From positions 1,178,001-1,242,000 of the forward strand of contig NC_092480.1 of NCBI RefSeq assembly GCF_047495875.1: DNA of 64,000 nucleotides, read 5' to 3'. Of the stretch, positions 52,821 to 64,000 are shown in pieces; position 1 is the stretch's first letter; the number at the start of each line of letters is the position of its first letter. The notes under the pieces were generated by a model that saw only the letters and a list, made by a program, of their open reading frames with translations, had not been told where the DNA came from and did no database searches. Made by a program: the position numbers and the translations under genes. This DNA comes from Pithys albifrons albifrons (taxonomy: Eukaryota > Chordata > Aves > Passeriformes > Thamnophilidae).

Positions 52821-55800
52821 GGAGAGCACAGCTTCAAGCAGAGGGGTTTAATTACAGATAGGACTCCTCTTATTCCTGCTCTGACCACTGGTTTGGTTTT
52901 TTTTGTTGTTGTTTTGTTTTCTTTTCTTTTTCTTTTTTATGGCAAAAACCCCTCTCATCTTCCTGCTTGTGTGTTTGCCAGCAAGAAATTGCAAGCCAGG
53001 CATGGGCTACGGGGTCATTCAGGGATGTGTGTGAGGTGTGTGGAATGGAGAGGACCTGCTGGCCCATGGTGGGATATTAATTTTCATGCCCTTCCTATTA
53101 TTGCTACATGGGTGCTCCCATTGAACCTCTCTCTGCCCAGGTGGGAAACATGGACAGGTCCTGCAGCATCAAAGCATCAGTGCCTCCTCCCCTGCAACAA
53201 ACCCGTCTGGGTTTCTGCTGCCTCTGTCTCATGGGAGGGCAAGAGGGGGTGGGACCAAGCCTCATTTTACAAGGCTGGACTGAGCTGTGGGCCAAGATGC
53301 ATCATCTTTAAGTGATGAGTCAGAAATCTGATCCACAGCCAGTGTCACTTTTCACAGAGGGGGAGTCTGTGAAGGGAGAAGAGAAAAGGCAGGGCCTTTG
53401 CTTAGACACTTGGGTGGCTCTGGAGGAGGTTCAGCTGATGTTCTCCCTGCAGCTGATGATTTGGGCTGTCCAGGTTAAGGCCCACAAAGGAGGGCAGCAC
53501 TTCAGAAGTCATTTCAGACCTTCCTGAAGTGGGATCTCCTGCTCAGCAGCTCCTTTAGAAAAAGGTCTCCTGAACAAGTGTTTGGGAAGTCTCTGGATGA
53601 GCAGTGTCCAGGTCAGAGGGAAAGTTCCCTGCAAGCCCCTGCTTTGACACCAAATGGGAATATGGAGCTCATCACTCAGACTCCTTCATGTCCAGGGAAA
53701 TAAACAGGCACGTTCAGGCTCAGATTTATCCAGCCCTGGGAGGGTTCCTTGTGCAGTGCCTGAATTATGTGGTAGGAATGTCTCTTCTTGACTCTGCAGT
53801 GAATGCAGACACACAGCCAAGAGGAAGGTGGCTGCACTCTGGGCTGTGTTTTTCCATGAAGGGGAGGCTGCTTGTGGTGCAGGCAGAGTTTCTGCTTCTC
53901 TCACCTTTCTGCCACTGCAACTTTAGGAGCCATTTCACTAGATGGAGATGCTAAACAGCTTCACAGAGGGGAAGAAGGCCCTTCTTGGAGCCTCCTGCTC
54001 CCCTTCCCTGCCTCCCTCAGTCACTCCTTGTGCCTTCCAACATTTTTAGCAGTGTGTTTGTGTGACAGGAAGAGAAAACACAGGGATTGGAAATTAAATC
54101 TGGAGAATATATGAGAGATTTATTAATTTATTAATATGACAGGAGTAATTACTGTCTCTCCAAGACTCATCTCCTTGCCTGGTTCCCACACACCAGTGGC
54201 TCGGTCCCAGGAGTCACATTGCTGTGACAGCAAGAGCTTTCTGGGGGGAGTGAAGGGCAAAGCACCCAGGCTGGGCAGGCAGGGCACAGAGGCAGCCTGG
54301 CACTCAGGCTGAGGGTGAGGCAGGGCAGGGATGACTCGACTGAAGCTGAACCATCATGTCCCTCTCAGCTGCCTGTGCCCAGTGCAGGTGGGTGCCAGGG
54401 CAGTGCTTCCTGTGGGACAGCAGCTGTGGTGCTGCAGAGGACAAGCCCAGCCAAGTGGCCTGGCTGGCAGCTGCTGCCTGCACTGCAGGACTGACTCTTC
54501 TTTTGTTTAAAGGAGGGGTTGACTCCAAAAGCTGAATTCTGGTACCAGCTTCGGTGGTTCTTGGAGCCGCTGAGAGTCTTTGCACTCCTCTTGCACTCCT
54601 GCTCCTGTTAATGTGGCATTTAACAGTGCTGTGGGCAGGATCCTGCAGTCCCAAGGGATGCCAACACATGCTGATGAATGCCTTGGCTTCAGCCCTTGGC
54701 ATTATCAATGAGAAAGCTGTTTGTCCTCAATGTGTGCATCGAAAAATTCTCAGCTCATTTTATTCCTCAGCACCCTCAGAGCAGAAGGCCTGGGACTCTA
54801 TTTAAACTCCATTTGAACAGTAGTTCAAAGGTTTCACAATGCCTTGGTGAGGCTTCCTGGGCTGGGCATTCAGTCTGTGACTTCTCTGCATCCCTCAAGA
54901 TCTTCTGCTCTGCTTCTGCCTCTTTGCAAAAAGACAAAGGCCGTGGATTGAGAAGAGTTTAAAGCAAGTTTTGTGCATGCTTGGGCCTGATCCTTCCTCA
55001 GCTGCCAGTGGCAAACAGGGACAGTGGGTTGGGGCTGAAATGCTGTCGTGGTGCTTCCAGCTGGTGGATGGCTTTGCATTCATGGTTGGGAAGTGCAGAG
55101 ATTTCAAGACAGGGGTGGCAGGGAAGTGTTTCTGCAGTGAGACAGGGTCAGATGAGGCTCTCCAGCCCTCCCCTTCCCACACACCTGGCTCCCTGTGTGC
55201 CAGGGCTGAGTTTTGCTGCTCTAAATTTGTCAGCTTGCCCTTTCTGGCACAGAGGAGCAATGCTGTGGTGTGCAGAGGTGCCAGAAGGGCAGAGCAAAAG
55301 GGTGGGAGGGTGGGAGAAAAGGGAAAGGACTCACCAGTGTGAGTCAGGTGGCTCTGTGCGTGTCTCTGAGCCTGGCACTCCACTGCCCTTCCTCCTGGGA
55401 GGGCAGAGCTGAGAAGCAGAGGGGGAGCCAGTGCTTTGCTGCCTGTCCTTGACATGCAGCAGGGAAATCACCAGCCTGGCAGGGACCCCAGGGAAGCAGC
55501 TCCAGCACAGCCTGTCTCCCTCACATGGCAGCCCCCAGGAGAAGGCAGGGCTGATGCCAGCAGGCCCTGGCACCACAGCCACGCTGAGCAGCTCCAGAGA
55601 GAACCCAGGGCTTCCCCTGGTGCAGCACAGCCCTGGCTGGGGGTGCTGGAGCTCAGGACCCTGGCCCCAAAACCAGCTGGAGCTCTGCTTGTGGGTGCAT
55701 CAGAGCTGAGCTGTGGCACAGGTTGGAGTGAGCAGAGAGGGGAGCCCAGCACATCCTCCTCCTGTGGCAGGATCTCCTGGCTCTGCAGATGCTCCTGCAG

Positions 55801-57104
55801 TGACCTGGTGACAACAGGGCAGTTGTAAATGCCAGTGTGAGATCACTGTGGATGCCCATGGGGGTTACTCACCAAGTCATCCTGCACAGCAGCCACAGAA
55901 TCAAAACACCCTGAGTTGGATATTTGGGATACACAGGATGGTGGAGCCCAGCTCCTGAGTCCAGCAGTCTGCATCCCAACAGGATGGGGAGAGTTACAGG
56001 AGCTGTTTGAAAACTGTTTGAAGTCTCTTCTTCGTGGGCTGTAAAACAGTCCAGTTGCTGGAAGGCAGCAGGATTTGAGCCCCACTTCTGCAGATCTGGG
56101 CTTTGGACCTCATCGTGCCTTTCAGCACAGAGAAAGGGGTTGGCACGAGCAGTAGCAAAGAAGGGACAGTAAGTACCATGCCTTGGAGGGGCAGTTCCTC
56201 CCTGGTGTGGCAAGCCATGATCAGCTCCTGCCCTGAAGCACCAGGGCTGAAGTGTTGCCTCTGTTCTCCTCCAGAGCTGTGGCCAAGGGTGCTTGTTAGA
56301 GGGGACTCCTGTGCAAAGAGCCCTCTCCACGTGTGCTGCACCAGGGCAGGGCAGGACAGACCCACCAGGCACCCCTGGGGGCTCTGCCATCCTGGGCACC
56401 TGGCAGAGATGACAGAGCTGTGCTCACAGCCCCAGGCAGCTCTGGCACAAATGAGGTCAGGCCAGGAAGCCTCAGCCCTGCTCTGCTCCTGCTCTGCCCA
56501 GCTGCTCAGCACTCAGCTGTGTCTCTAGGAAGGTTCCTCATCTCTGGGCTGGGTTTGTCTTTTGGCTGCTTTGTTTACAGGGGAATAAATGACACAATCA
56601 GGCAGCCTGATCTTCTGTGTTGGGAGGGAAGAGAGGATTGATGCAGATCTTCACTGCTGTTGCAATCAGCTTAGTTGTTCCCAGGATCAGGGGCTGGGGA
56701 GATCAGCCTGGGGAGGGAGACCGAGACCCTGCTCTGCCAGTGGGAGCATCACCAACTCCAGTGTCATGCTGGGGCTGTAGCCAGACTGCTTTAGTCTTCC
56801 AGCCCTCTTTTCCCCATGTGTTTTGAGGCCTGTCCCTGTGGCTGGGGCTGTGAGTTCCTCCCCTCCTGTTCTCTGTGCCTTTGTGCTTCTTTGCTCCATG
56901 TCCAGGTTTCTGGGCAATGCTCCTTCCCATGCAGCTCCTGGCACTCCTTCTCTCCCCGTATCTCACCTCTGGTGTTCCTGTTTGCTCAGTTGTGCTGTGG
57001 CTGGAGGGGTAAGGCAGAGGGAACAGGAGCAGTGCCCGCCCCCCTGTGCCCGCCAGCCCTGGGGGCTCACAGCTGGCACAGGAGCCATGGCCGGACGTGG
57101 GATG

Positions 57105-57310
57105 GGCAAGGTGGAGAGGGAGCGTGGGAGAAAAGGGCCTGTGCATGAAATATTCCAAGTGAGGAAAATTGCCATGATTGCTAATGCTCTAAAGGAGGAG
57201 GCAGCCCTTTCTCAAGGCCTGGGGCACATGGGTAGGCAATAAAGGAGAAAAAAAAACCCACTAGAAATGAGATCCGCCAAGCTGACGGCCCAAGCAAGCT
57301 GCAACCTGCC
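57105..57310. promoter_or_regulatory. Candidate intronic conserved element
   Basis: GTGCATGAAATATTCCAAGT, GAGGAAAATTGCCATGATTG, CTAATGCTCTAAAGGAGG and GATCCGCCAAGCTGACGGCC are non-repetitive. ACATTCC/GGAATAT-like TEAD and AAATTG cores are present. A weak candidate based on texture. Confidence 0.22.
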
Positions 57311-59029
57311 TGGTGAGGCAGCTTGTTCCAGAGTGGGAAGGGGCAGATTCCGTCAGGACTGACTCTGCACAGGGCCTTTCTCATGGTAATAGAGCCCAAA
57401 GTTTCCAGGAAAAACTGGGCTTTCAGTGTCTGGAGGGGAACTCTGCCCCCCAGCCCTTAACCTCGACTCTGGGCTGCTCCAGGCTCGAGGGAGCCTCTGG
57501 ACCCAGTTTATGCCCAGTTTGAAATGAACCCAGTTTATGCCCAGTTGAAATGCAAACCCAAACCAACCATTTGTCTGTGCAAGTCACAGCTCACAGAGCT
57601 GTTATCTGGGTCCAGGCTGAAGCCACGCTGGGGCTGATTTGCAGTGACAGAATAGAAGCAGGTTCATTGCAGCTCCACACCAGGACCTTTCACTTGTGCT
57701 CCAACACTGAGAGCCCACCAGAATAGGAATGAGAAGGGAAGCCTTTCGGGTGGATCTGCTGTGGCAGCTGGATTTTTCCTTTACAGGAAAGCCCCAAATG
57801 CCACCCCACTCCTGGGCTGCTCTGCTCCACCCCTGGACCATAAGCAATGTGTGCATTGCCCTTGGTTGTCACACCAGCTGCATTCAGCCTGCCTGCCCTT
57901 GCTGAGGCTGCAGGAGGGGAGAGGAGAGGTTTTCCTGCACAATTCCCTTGTCCTTAGGGCTGGGAGTCAGGGTACATTCCTCAACAAGCCAGCACAGACT
58001 GCACACCTCATCCCTGTGCTCAGGATGGCCTTTGTGTGATAGGACCCAAGTGACAGGCACTGCTGCCATGTCCCTGCTGCTTTCCTGCTGACATTTCTCA
58101 CTAAAACTGCCTTTCTGGGGCAAGTCAGAGCAGGCAGCCCAGTTTCTGGTTGGACAGGCTTTGTTTGTGCTCTGGGAGAAACGAGGGGTTGGGAGCTGGG
58201 ATGGGAGTTGCACAGTTGTGGCCTGGGAGAGGTAGAGGGGACGTGCTGCAACTTGTGCCCTGCTGCTCCCCTTCTCCCATCTCAGGGTGTTTGAACTTTG
58301 GAAATGCCTTCCTGAGAAAAGGGGTGTGAAATGGGGCCAGAGGGAGGCAAAGAAGGGGAAAGGAGGAACAGCAGAAGCAGGTGATTGTCTGCTGGGAGTC
58401 AACGTGCTGGAGTCTGAGCACTGTCAGGGTGGTGTGGTTTGGAGGCACAGGGAACACCAGCTGGCACTCCAGGCTCTGGAATTAAATGGGGTCTACACTC
58501 CTGTCCCTTTGGGGAACACCACCCCAGTGGCACATATAGCACCTTGGTAGCCTCAGGAATGTCCTCTGAGTTCCCAGGGCCAAGCACAGCTGGTTCTTTG
58601 CCTTTGGGGGTGGACCATGGGAGGATGGTGGGAACCAGCCTCCCCCCTGCCATGTTGCTGTGCCCCTGAGAGCTCCATGTCACATCATTTCATAGACAGC
58701 TGGACTTCTGATGGACAGAGAAGCATCATGGGCACCTTGAAGATGCTGCTGAGGGTTCTGTTTCCCCTCCATCCCATGACTCAACCACGGGACAGGGCAG
58801 TGCTCACATAGGATGAGAAGGAATAGCATCGTTTCCCTTCCCTTGATTCCTTCTCTTCTACTCAGCTCCTTCTCCATTTTAAATGTGGCTTTTTTACCCC
58901 CAAGCCTTTGTGTTGCCATCACTCTCCTCTCTGTGCCATCCTTTTGTCTTTCTGGTGTCAGCCCCTTCCCTGCATGTCTGCAGATGCCTCTGCCCAGACA
59001 CAACAGATGCTGAAGGGCAGGACTGGAAC

Positions 59030-59250
59030 TACTCTAGATGCAATCTCCATTTTGCTCAAGGATCATTAATTACCTTGATGATTAAATACAATTAAATATC
59101 CGTAAGACCTTTCTGATATCAGAGCCTTTAGCAAGGGCAGCTTTTAGGAACCTGCACCAGCAGTAAAACAAAGGGAGGAGACAGACCAGTAAATCAGGGA
59201 ATCCCAATTAAAATCCGTGCTTAGCTCATTAACCTAATTACACATCGTGT
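59030..59250. promoter_or_regulatory. Candidate intronic conserved element, homeodomain-site dense
   Basis: AAGGATCATTAATTACCTTG, ATGATTAAATACAATTAAAT, ATCCGTAAGACCTTTCTGAT, CCCAATTAAAATCCGTGCTT and AGCTCATTAACCTAATTACA place at least six TAAT/ATTA cores in about 200 bp, with CpGs kept in ATCCGT twice. No repeat similarity. One of the strongest enhancer-like textures in the window; conservation is inferred. Confidence 0.38.
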
Positions 59251-60002
59251 CTCGCTGGCCTCTGCTCTGCTGAGGGGGGTGAGAGGCAGTGGTGGGGGCA
59301 GGCTGGGTGCCATGTGCTCATCCTCCCAGGTTGGTTGTGGCAGTCTCCAGAGCCTCTCTGGCTGAGAAAATGCCCTTTGTGGGGGATCTGAGCCAGGCTG
59401 TGGAAGCAGAGCAGCGTTTGTGCCAAGCCCTGGAAGTGCTGTGTGTACATGGATTTGCAGCATGTGTTTCCTCTTGCTGGAATGTTCTTTCTGCACACAC
59501 CCTGCTCTGTGCCCTGCTCGTCAGGTGGCTCCTTCTGCCCAGCTCACCCTCACCCCTTCCCCCTGGGGAGGCACTGGCAGGGGGAGAGCAGCTGAAGGGG
59601 GCTGAGGAGGACAAAGGGTCTCTGAGAAAGGCTGGATGAGTAGGTGCTGAGAGGAAGACTCCTGGGGAGCTGAGGCTGAAGCACAGCAGAGCCCTCTGAG
59701 CTGGGGTTGGCTCTGCAAGGAGCTCCTGATCTGGTTGTCTGCTGTGGCACGAGACATCCCTGTGCCTTCTCTCCTTCCCCCTTCTCCCACTGGGCTGCAG
59801 AAAGGCCTCCCATCTCCAAGGGTCCGAGGTCCTGCTCCCAGAACCTGCCACAGAAGATTAACCCAGAGTTTGTGCTGGTTGTTGGGAGGTTTGGTGTCCT
59901 GGGTGTGTCCCTTGGGGAAGGGGCACAGGGACATTCAGAGGCTGTTGGTGCTGAGGGCAGGTGACTCCTGGGTCTGTGGTTCCTGCAGCCCAGGGACTGT
60001 GG

Positions 60003-60477
60003 ACTGGGTGCTGGGTGCTGAGGGCTGGGGGCTGGGTGCTGGGTGCTGAGGGCTGGGTGCTGGGGGCTGGGTGCTGAGGGCTGGGTGCTGGGTGCTGAGG
60101 GCTGGGTGCTGAGGGCTGGGTGCTGGGTGCTGAGGGCTGGGTGCTGGGTGCTGAGGGCTGGGTGCTGAGGGCTGGGTGCTGGGTGCTGAGGGCTGGGTGC
60201 TGAGGGCTGGGTGCTGGGTGCTGAGGGCTGGGTGCTGGGTGCTGAGGGCTGGGTGCTGAGGGCTGGGTGCTGAGGGCTGGGTGCTGGGTGCTGAGGGCTG
60301 GGTGCTGGGTGCTGAGGGCTGGGTGCTGGGTGCTGAGGGCTGGGTGCTGAGGGCTGGGTGCTGAGGGCTGGGTGCTGGGTGCTGAGGGCTGGGTGCTGGG
60401 TGCTGAGGGCTGGGTGCTGAGGGCTGGGTGCTGAGGGCTGGGTGCTGGGTGCTGAGGGCTGGGTGCTGGGTGCTGTG
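60003..60477. repeat. 7-bp-based GGGTGCT/GAGGGCT minisatellite, G-quadruplex-prone
   Basis: The array is built from GGGTGCT, GGGTGCTGA and GGGCTGGGTGCT modules. Composite units GGGCTGGGTGCTGGGTGCTGA (21 bp) and GGGCTGGGTGCTGA (14 bp) mix without a fixed order, so nearly all spacing is a multiple of 7. Every 3-5 bases another GGG occurs on the plus strand, giving unbroken potential for G-quadruplexes. A 300-codon minus-strand frame over it (SAPSTQP-like) is a repeat artefact. Confidence 0.96.
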
Positions 60478-63400
60478 GGGAGCAGCTGTGCCTACGTGTC
60501 TGCTTTCAAAGGGCCAGGGAGGAGGCAGCAGGTCCCAGCATGTCCTCCCCAAAATCTGACAGATTGGGACCAGCAAGTCGGAGCTGGAAGAGGTCAGGGC
60601 GCGGCTTCCCACATGGAAACGGGAGAACTGGGGAGCCTGAGTCCCGTGGGAGCAAGGCTGGGGCTCTCCTGGCTCCTGCAGGCACAGAGGGAGAGGGGAA
60701 GGAGGCAAGGAGTCAGGAAAGCATGGTGGCCTCACAGCAGCAGAGCCATGGCCAGCTGGGAGGGGACAGAATTCCCTGGATTGCCTTGAACTGTTTGGGA
60801 AGGAGGCAGAGGGAGAGCAGAGGGGAGTCAAGCACATGCAGGGATTTTGGCAGAGGCTCAGCTTGCCACTGGGCTATTGGAGCTCGTGGTGGGGAGCCCT
60901 GTCATAGCCTCAGGTGACTCCACACAGGGCCAGGGTGGCCCAGCTGGCAGGTGAGTGGCCATCCCTGCACTGCCAAGAGTTGCTGTTCAGCATCTTAGTC
61001 TCCTGGGAAAGATCTGTGCCTTCCCTTCCCTCTGCCCACATATAAACACACCCAAACACCATTTTCTTTCACTCTGGGGACATGTGAGGAAGATGGCAGG
61101 GATATGAGGGGACCACAGACCGTGGGGATCTCCTGGGAGTTGGGTAGGGTGGGGTAGGATGGGGACAGACAGAGACCAGAAATCTGCCTCTCTGCGGTGT
61201 CAGGGATGGGAAAGCACCAACTTCAAACCCTGCTGGAGTTGTGGCTCCCTGGATTTTGCAGGGTGTGTTGTGATCCAGGTGGGAGGTTTGCTGTTCACTG
61301 CTCTGGGATCACAGACATTGCCCCAAAGCAAGCACTGGACTCTGAGGTGCAGGAAAGTTCTCCCCATTGCCATAAAACCCTGGGCCAGCTCTGCAGAAGA
61401 ATTTAATCTAGCAGAGGATCAGGCTGGGTGAGCCATCCCAGCCCCTCTGGGACAGCAGGGCTTGCTTTACACACTGCCCATTCTTTGGCTGGTGCTCTGC
61501 TTACAGGTAATTAAAAAGGCTTAACCCTGCAGCCCAAACAGCTGCCTGCAGATAATTTGTCTTCCTGCCCAAGGGACCCTTAGCTCACTGTCTGCTCCAG
61601 AGAACCCCTGCACTGCAAGGCAGGTTTGGAGGAGACAAAGATTTCATTACATTGTGAGAGAGTGAAGGCAGAAACTCAAATACTTTTTCCTAAAACCAGT
61701 GGAATGGAAAGAAAGAAGGCAAAGGAGAAGAGAAAAAGCACATCCTAGAGATGTGAAAGAGCAGAGGGTTTGTAGATCCTGCAACAGGAGAATTTTGAGT
61801 CTGTTTCTCTGTTGTGCCAAGTGTGTCTGGAGTATTCCCAGAGCAAACAGTGCAATTACTTTGGATTCACACTATGCCACTGAGTTGTCAGGCCTGAGGT
61901 TCCAGCTCCCAGAGGACGCTGTGCAGACTTGCACAGAAGTTGTTATACTTTCCCAAGGGATATGGAAGCTCTGAGAAGAAAGGCCACGTTCACTTTTCTA
62001 AGGACAACTGTAAACTTCCTCTTCCTTTTGGGCTTCCTGTTGCTTCCCTGTCTGAGTCCTTCGCTCGAGGACATCACAGTCAAAAATGCCGGTCCTTTCC
62101 TTGGTGCCTGTTGAGCTTGTGTAGCCCCCAGGGTTGGGAGAAGCCTTGGGGAGCACACTGGGTGTCCTCTCAGCTGGCTCTGCACCCCACAAAGGGCCTG
62201 TTATTTTCCTTTTCCGGGGTGTTACTCCTTTGTGATGGGATCTCTCCTGAGGAAGGTGTGTCTCTCCCCTAAATGAAGGCTCTTCACTTCCCTTTGGGGC
62301 ACATCATTCTTGTCCTCTGTGCTCTGTTTCCTCCCTCTCTCTGCCCCTGTTTTGCTGGGTTGGGGCACAGGTTGACTTCAGATGCAGAACTCATCACTTT
62401 GCATTCTTGGATGGATCTGCTCTCCAACTATTGATCTGTTCAGAGTTCCTTGTGACTGTCACAGATCTGGTGTTGTGACAGCCTCAGAAACACGAGATTT
62501 TCCAGTCTGGTGCCTTCCCCCTTTCAAGGAGAAACTTTTGGTTTACTTAACTGCCTCCTCTCAGAGTTCCTACAGACACAGTCGATGAGACCTCTACCCT
62601 TAGCTGAGGATTGAGCCTTTGAACTCTCTAAATCCTGCACTAACAGGAGTTAATGACATTTATCTACGTATTTATCTTTCTTTTCCCCTGCCTGCTTGTC
62701 ACTCCTCACACTGAAGTATCTGGTACCTTACCAGCAGTCATGGTTTGTGGCATCCAGGTGACATTAACCTTTTTTCCATGATGAGAAATGTGCTGTTCAA
62801 ACAAGTCAAGAAGCTCCCTTTAATCTTTTTCCCTGGTTTCTCTTTTCTTTTAATTTCTTTTCCATTCATTTAATACCCATGTGGTTATTTCTGGAAGTCT
62901 CTCTCCACTCTATTCTGGTCATTTTTTACCAAGCTGGAAATGGGACTTTTTGTCCTCTTTTCTCCTGCTTTTAGCTATTTATATCCTTCCATCCATCTTA
63001 GGTAGTCAAGCATCCAGCTGGGCTATATCTGTCCCCTTGCTACCTAAGCAACAAGTAAAGACGTTTCTGGACAGCTGTTGGTTCAAGCAGTGGCTGTTCT
63101 AGGGGTGGCAGATGGGGACACTGGAGCTGCTGTGCAGCTTGGGAACAGTCCAGGCCCAGCTGCCAAGCCCAGAGGTGGTGAAGCACCAAGGAGAGCCATG
63201 GCCTGGCTTGTCCCATCCTTCTGTGGAGCATCAGGACAGTGGGGGAGGTGGTTTTGTCTCCCAGGGATTCATTCTGCACAGTCCCTCCTTTGTTCCTTGG
63301 GTGTGCTGGTCCCCAGCTGGGACATGGTGTGGTAGGTTAAGAAAGTCAATGGTTTGGGTTGGACATAAAAGACCATTTAGTCCAACCTCCTGTCCTGGAC

Positions 63401-64000
63401 AGGGACACCTTCCACTAGACGAGGTTGCTCCAAGCCCTGCCCAGCCTGGCCTTGAGCACTTCCAGGGGTGGGGAGTCTACAAGCTCTCTGGGAAAAGCCC
63501 ATCACATCTCACCTGGAGGTCTCCCAGCTCTGCCTCCAGAATTGTGCCCCCAGAGCCATTTCCCCCATCTACTGGCACTCTGTGGCTGCCTCTGTGGGAG
63601 CTGGGGGAGGATCCACCCTGGCTCCAGCCCCCAAGGGAGCAGCAGGCAGGTGGGTGCTGTGTTGAGGGACCTGGGGTGCTGCTGTGAGGAGCTCCCAGCT
63701 CTCCCCAACCCCTTGGAGAACAAGCACTGAGCCTCCTGACTGCACAGCCAGGTGCTGAGAGATCTTGCCCAGTTGTTTCCAGCTTTTCCAAGACAAAAAT
63801 TCTCCCAGAAACCCGGAGGACCCTTTAGATTCCTTGCTCTTCCTCCTTGGCTGACACCTTCTGTGGCAAAGTGTGTCTTAAATATGTAATTGTTCCTCGG
63901 GAACTGTGTCCATATTGTCGTGTCTGCTAAAAAATGTAATAGTCTGCTTTGTGTTCTCTCTCTCCCTCTTTATTCCCCCCTGTCTGAAAAGAACATAAGT
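60478..64000. other. Presumed intron 1, single-copy DNA to the right edge
   Basis: No exon is supportable. A CR1 fragment lies at 63341-63490. The last 150 bp (TCTTAAATATGTAATTGTTC, TATTGTCGTGTCTGC, AAAAAATGTAATAGTCTGC) have conserved-element texture and are cut by the window edge. A GTAGGGTGGGGTAGG mini-repeat lies near 61143. Confidence 0.55.
63341..63490 (-). mobile_element. CR1-type LINE fragment, minus orientation
   Basis: On plus it reads GTCAATGGTTTGGGTTGGAC, CATTTAGTCCAACCTCCTGT, CCTGGACAGGGACACCTTCC, and GCCCAGCCTGGCCTTGAGCA, the reverse complement of the CR1 3' region. 5'-truncated and non-coding. Confidence 0.93.

Larger units (their letters stand above)
52821..60000. other. Presumed intron 1, single-copy DNA
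   Basis: No exon is supportable in 7 kb. It contains a T-rich tract at about 52890-52940, a short direct repeat at about 57514-57551 (AACCCAGTTTATGCCCAGTT type), and candidate conserved blocks at about 57105-57310 and 59030-59250. The rest is GC-moderate, CpG-depleted and shows no recognisable mobile element. Confidence 0.55.

Noticed and set aside
51756..52888. Frames of 227-357 codons on both strands near 52 kb
   Set aside because: They are open mainly through the 28/33-bp array; opposite-strand frames are equally long.
57082..57242. Open frame starting MAGRGMGKVERERGRKGPVH as a possible small protein exon
   Set aside because: No recognisable homology, no splice sites of matching phase, and it continues into an A-rich non-coding stretch.
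59935..60837. 300-codon minus-strand frame rich in Ser-Ala-Pro-Gln
   Set aside because: Produced by the 7-bp-based GGGTGCT array.
1..64000. Endogenous retrovirus, tRNA, rRNA or a novel multi-gene defence-type system
   Set aside because: No LTR pairs, primer-binding sites, viral domains, cloverleaf-forming segments or gene clusters were seen when reading both strands by eye; a profile search would be the decisive test.

Overview
The window looks like a GC-rich stretch of a bird genome, probably from a small, gene-dense chromosome. The support is six 3'-terminal fragments of CR1-type LINEs, the dominant avian retroposon, several ending in the characteristic TTCTATGATTCTATG-like tail. There are also many GC-rich minisatellites, a vertebrate-style CpG island and no bacterial gene organisation. 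A passerine or other neoavian source is plausible, but this is inference and no species can be named.

Almost all of the sequence is non-coding. The one coding element I can support is a first coding exon at 30701-30782 (+). It encodes a 27-residue signal-peptide-like start and one base of a split glycine codon, then a consensus GTGAGT donor (phase 1). It sits in a CpG island of about 1.4 kb (roughly 29.8-31.2 kb) with GC boxes, a CRE/AP-1-like site and a GC/T-rich leader carrying at least two upstream ORFs. A phase-1 intron directly after a signal peptide ending in LPG suits an immunoglobulin-superfamily adhesion receptor. Nectin-1 is my best tentative match and CADM family members are alternatives. 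If so, about 33 kb to the right is intron 1 and about 30 kb to the left is upstream intergenic DNA.

Layout: 1-774, 36-bp minisatellite cut by the window edge; 957-2385, very C-rich minisatellite of about 35 units; 2.4-29.8 kb, single-copy flank with minisatellites (6.4-7.0, 14.2, 26.7-27.2 kb), a GAG expansion inside a tandem duplication (8.8-9.1 kb), a CTG tract (20.4 kb), two CR1 fragments and several candidate conserved blocks; 29.8-31.2 kb, CpG island and exon; 31.2-64 kb, presumed intron 1 with a TG/TCTG microsatellite (34.4 kb), minisatellites (40.7, 45.7-46.8, 50.6-51.6, 52.2-52.8, 60.0-60.5 kb), four CR1 fragments, a second CpG-rich block (51.6-52.1 kb) and more candidate regulatory blocks.

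The longest open reading frames (up to 794 codons) lie over tandem arrays. They are open because the repeat units lack stop codons, several units being a multiple of 3, and I do not call them genes. I found no tRNA, rRNA, CRISPR array, retroviral gene or complete transposon gene. I see no convincing new protein-based system. The most unusual material is the tandem-repeat architecture (G-quadruplex-prone arrays, block-structured evolution) and the leader of the single gene.
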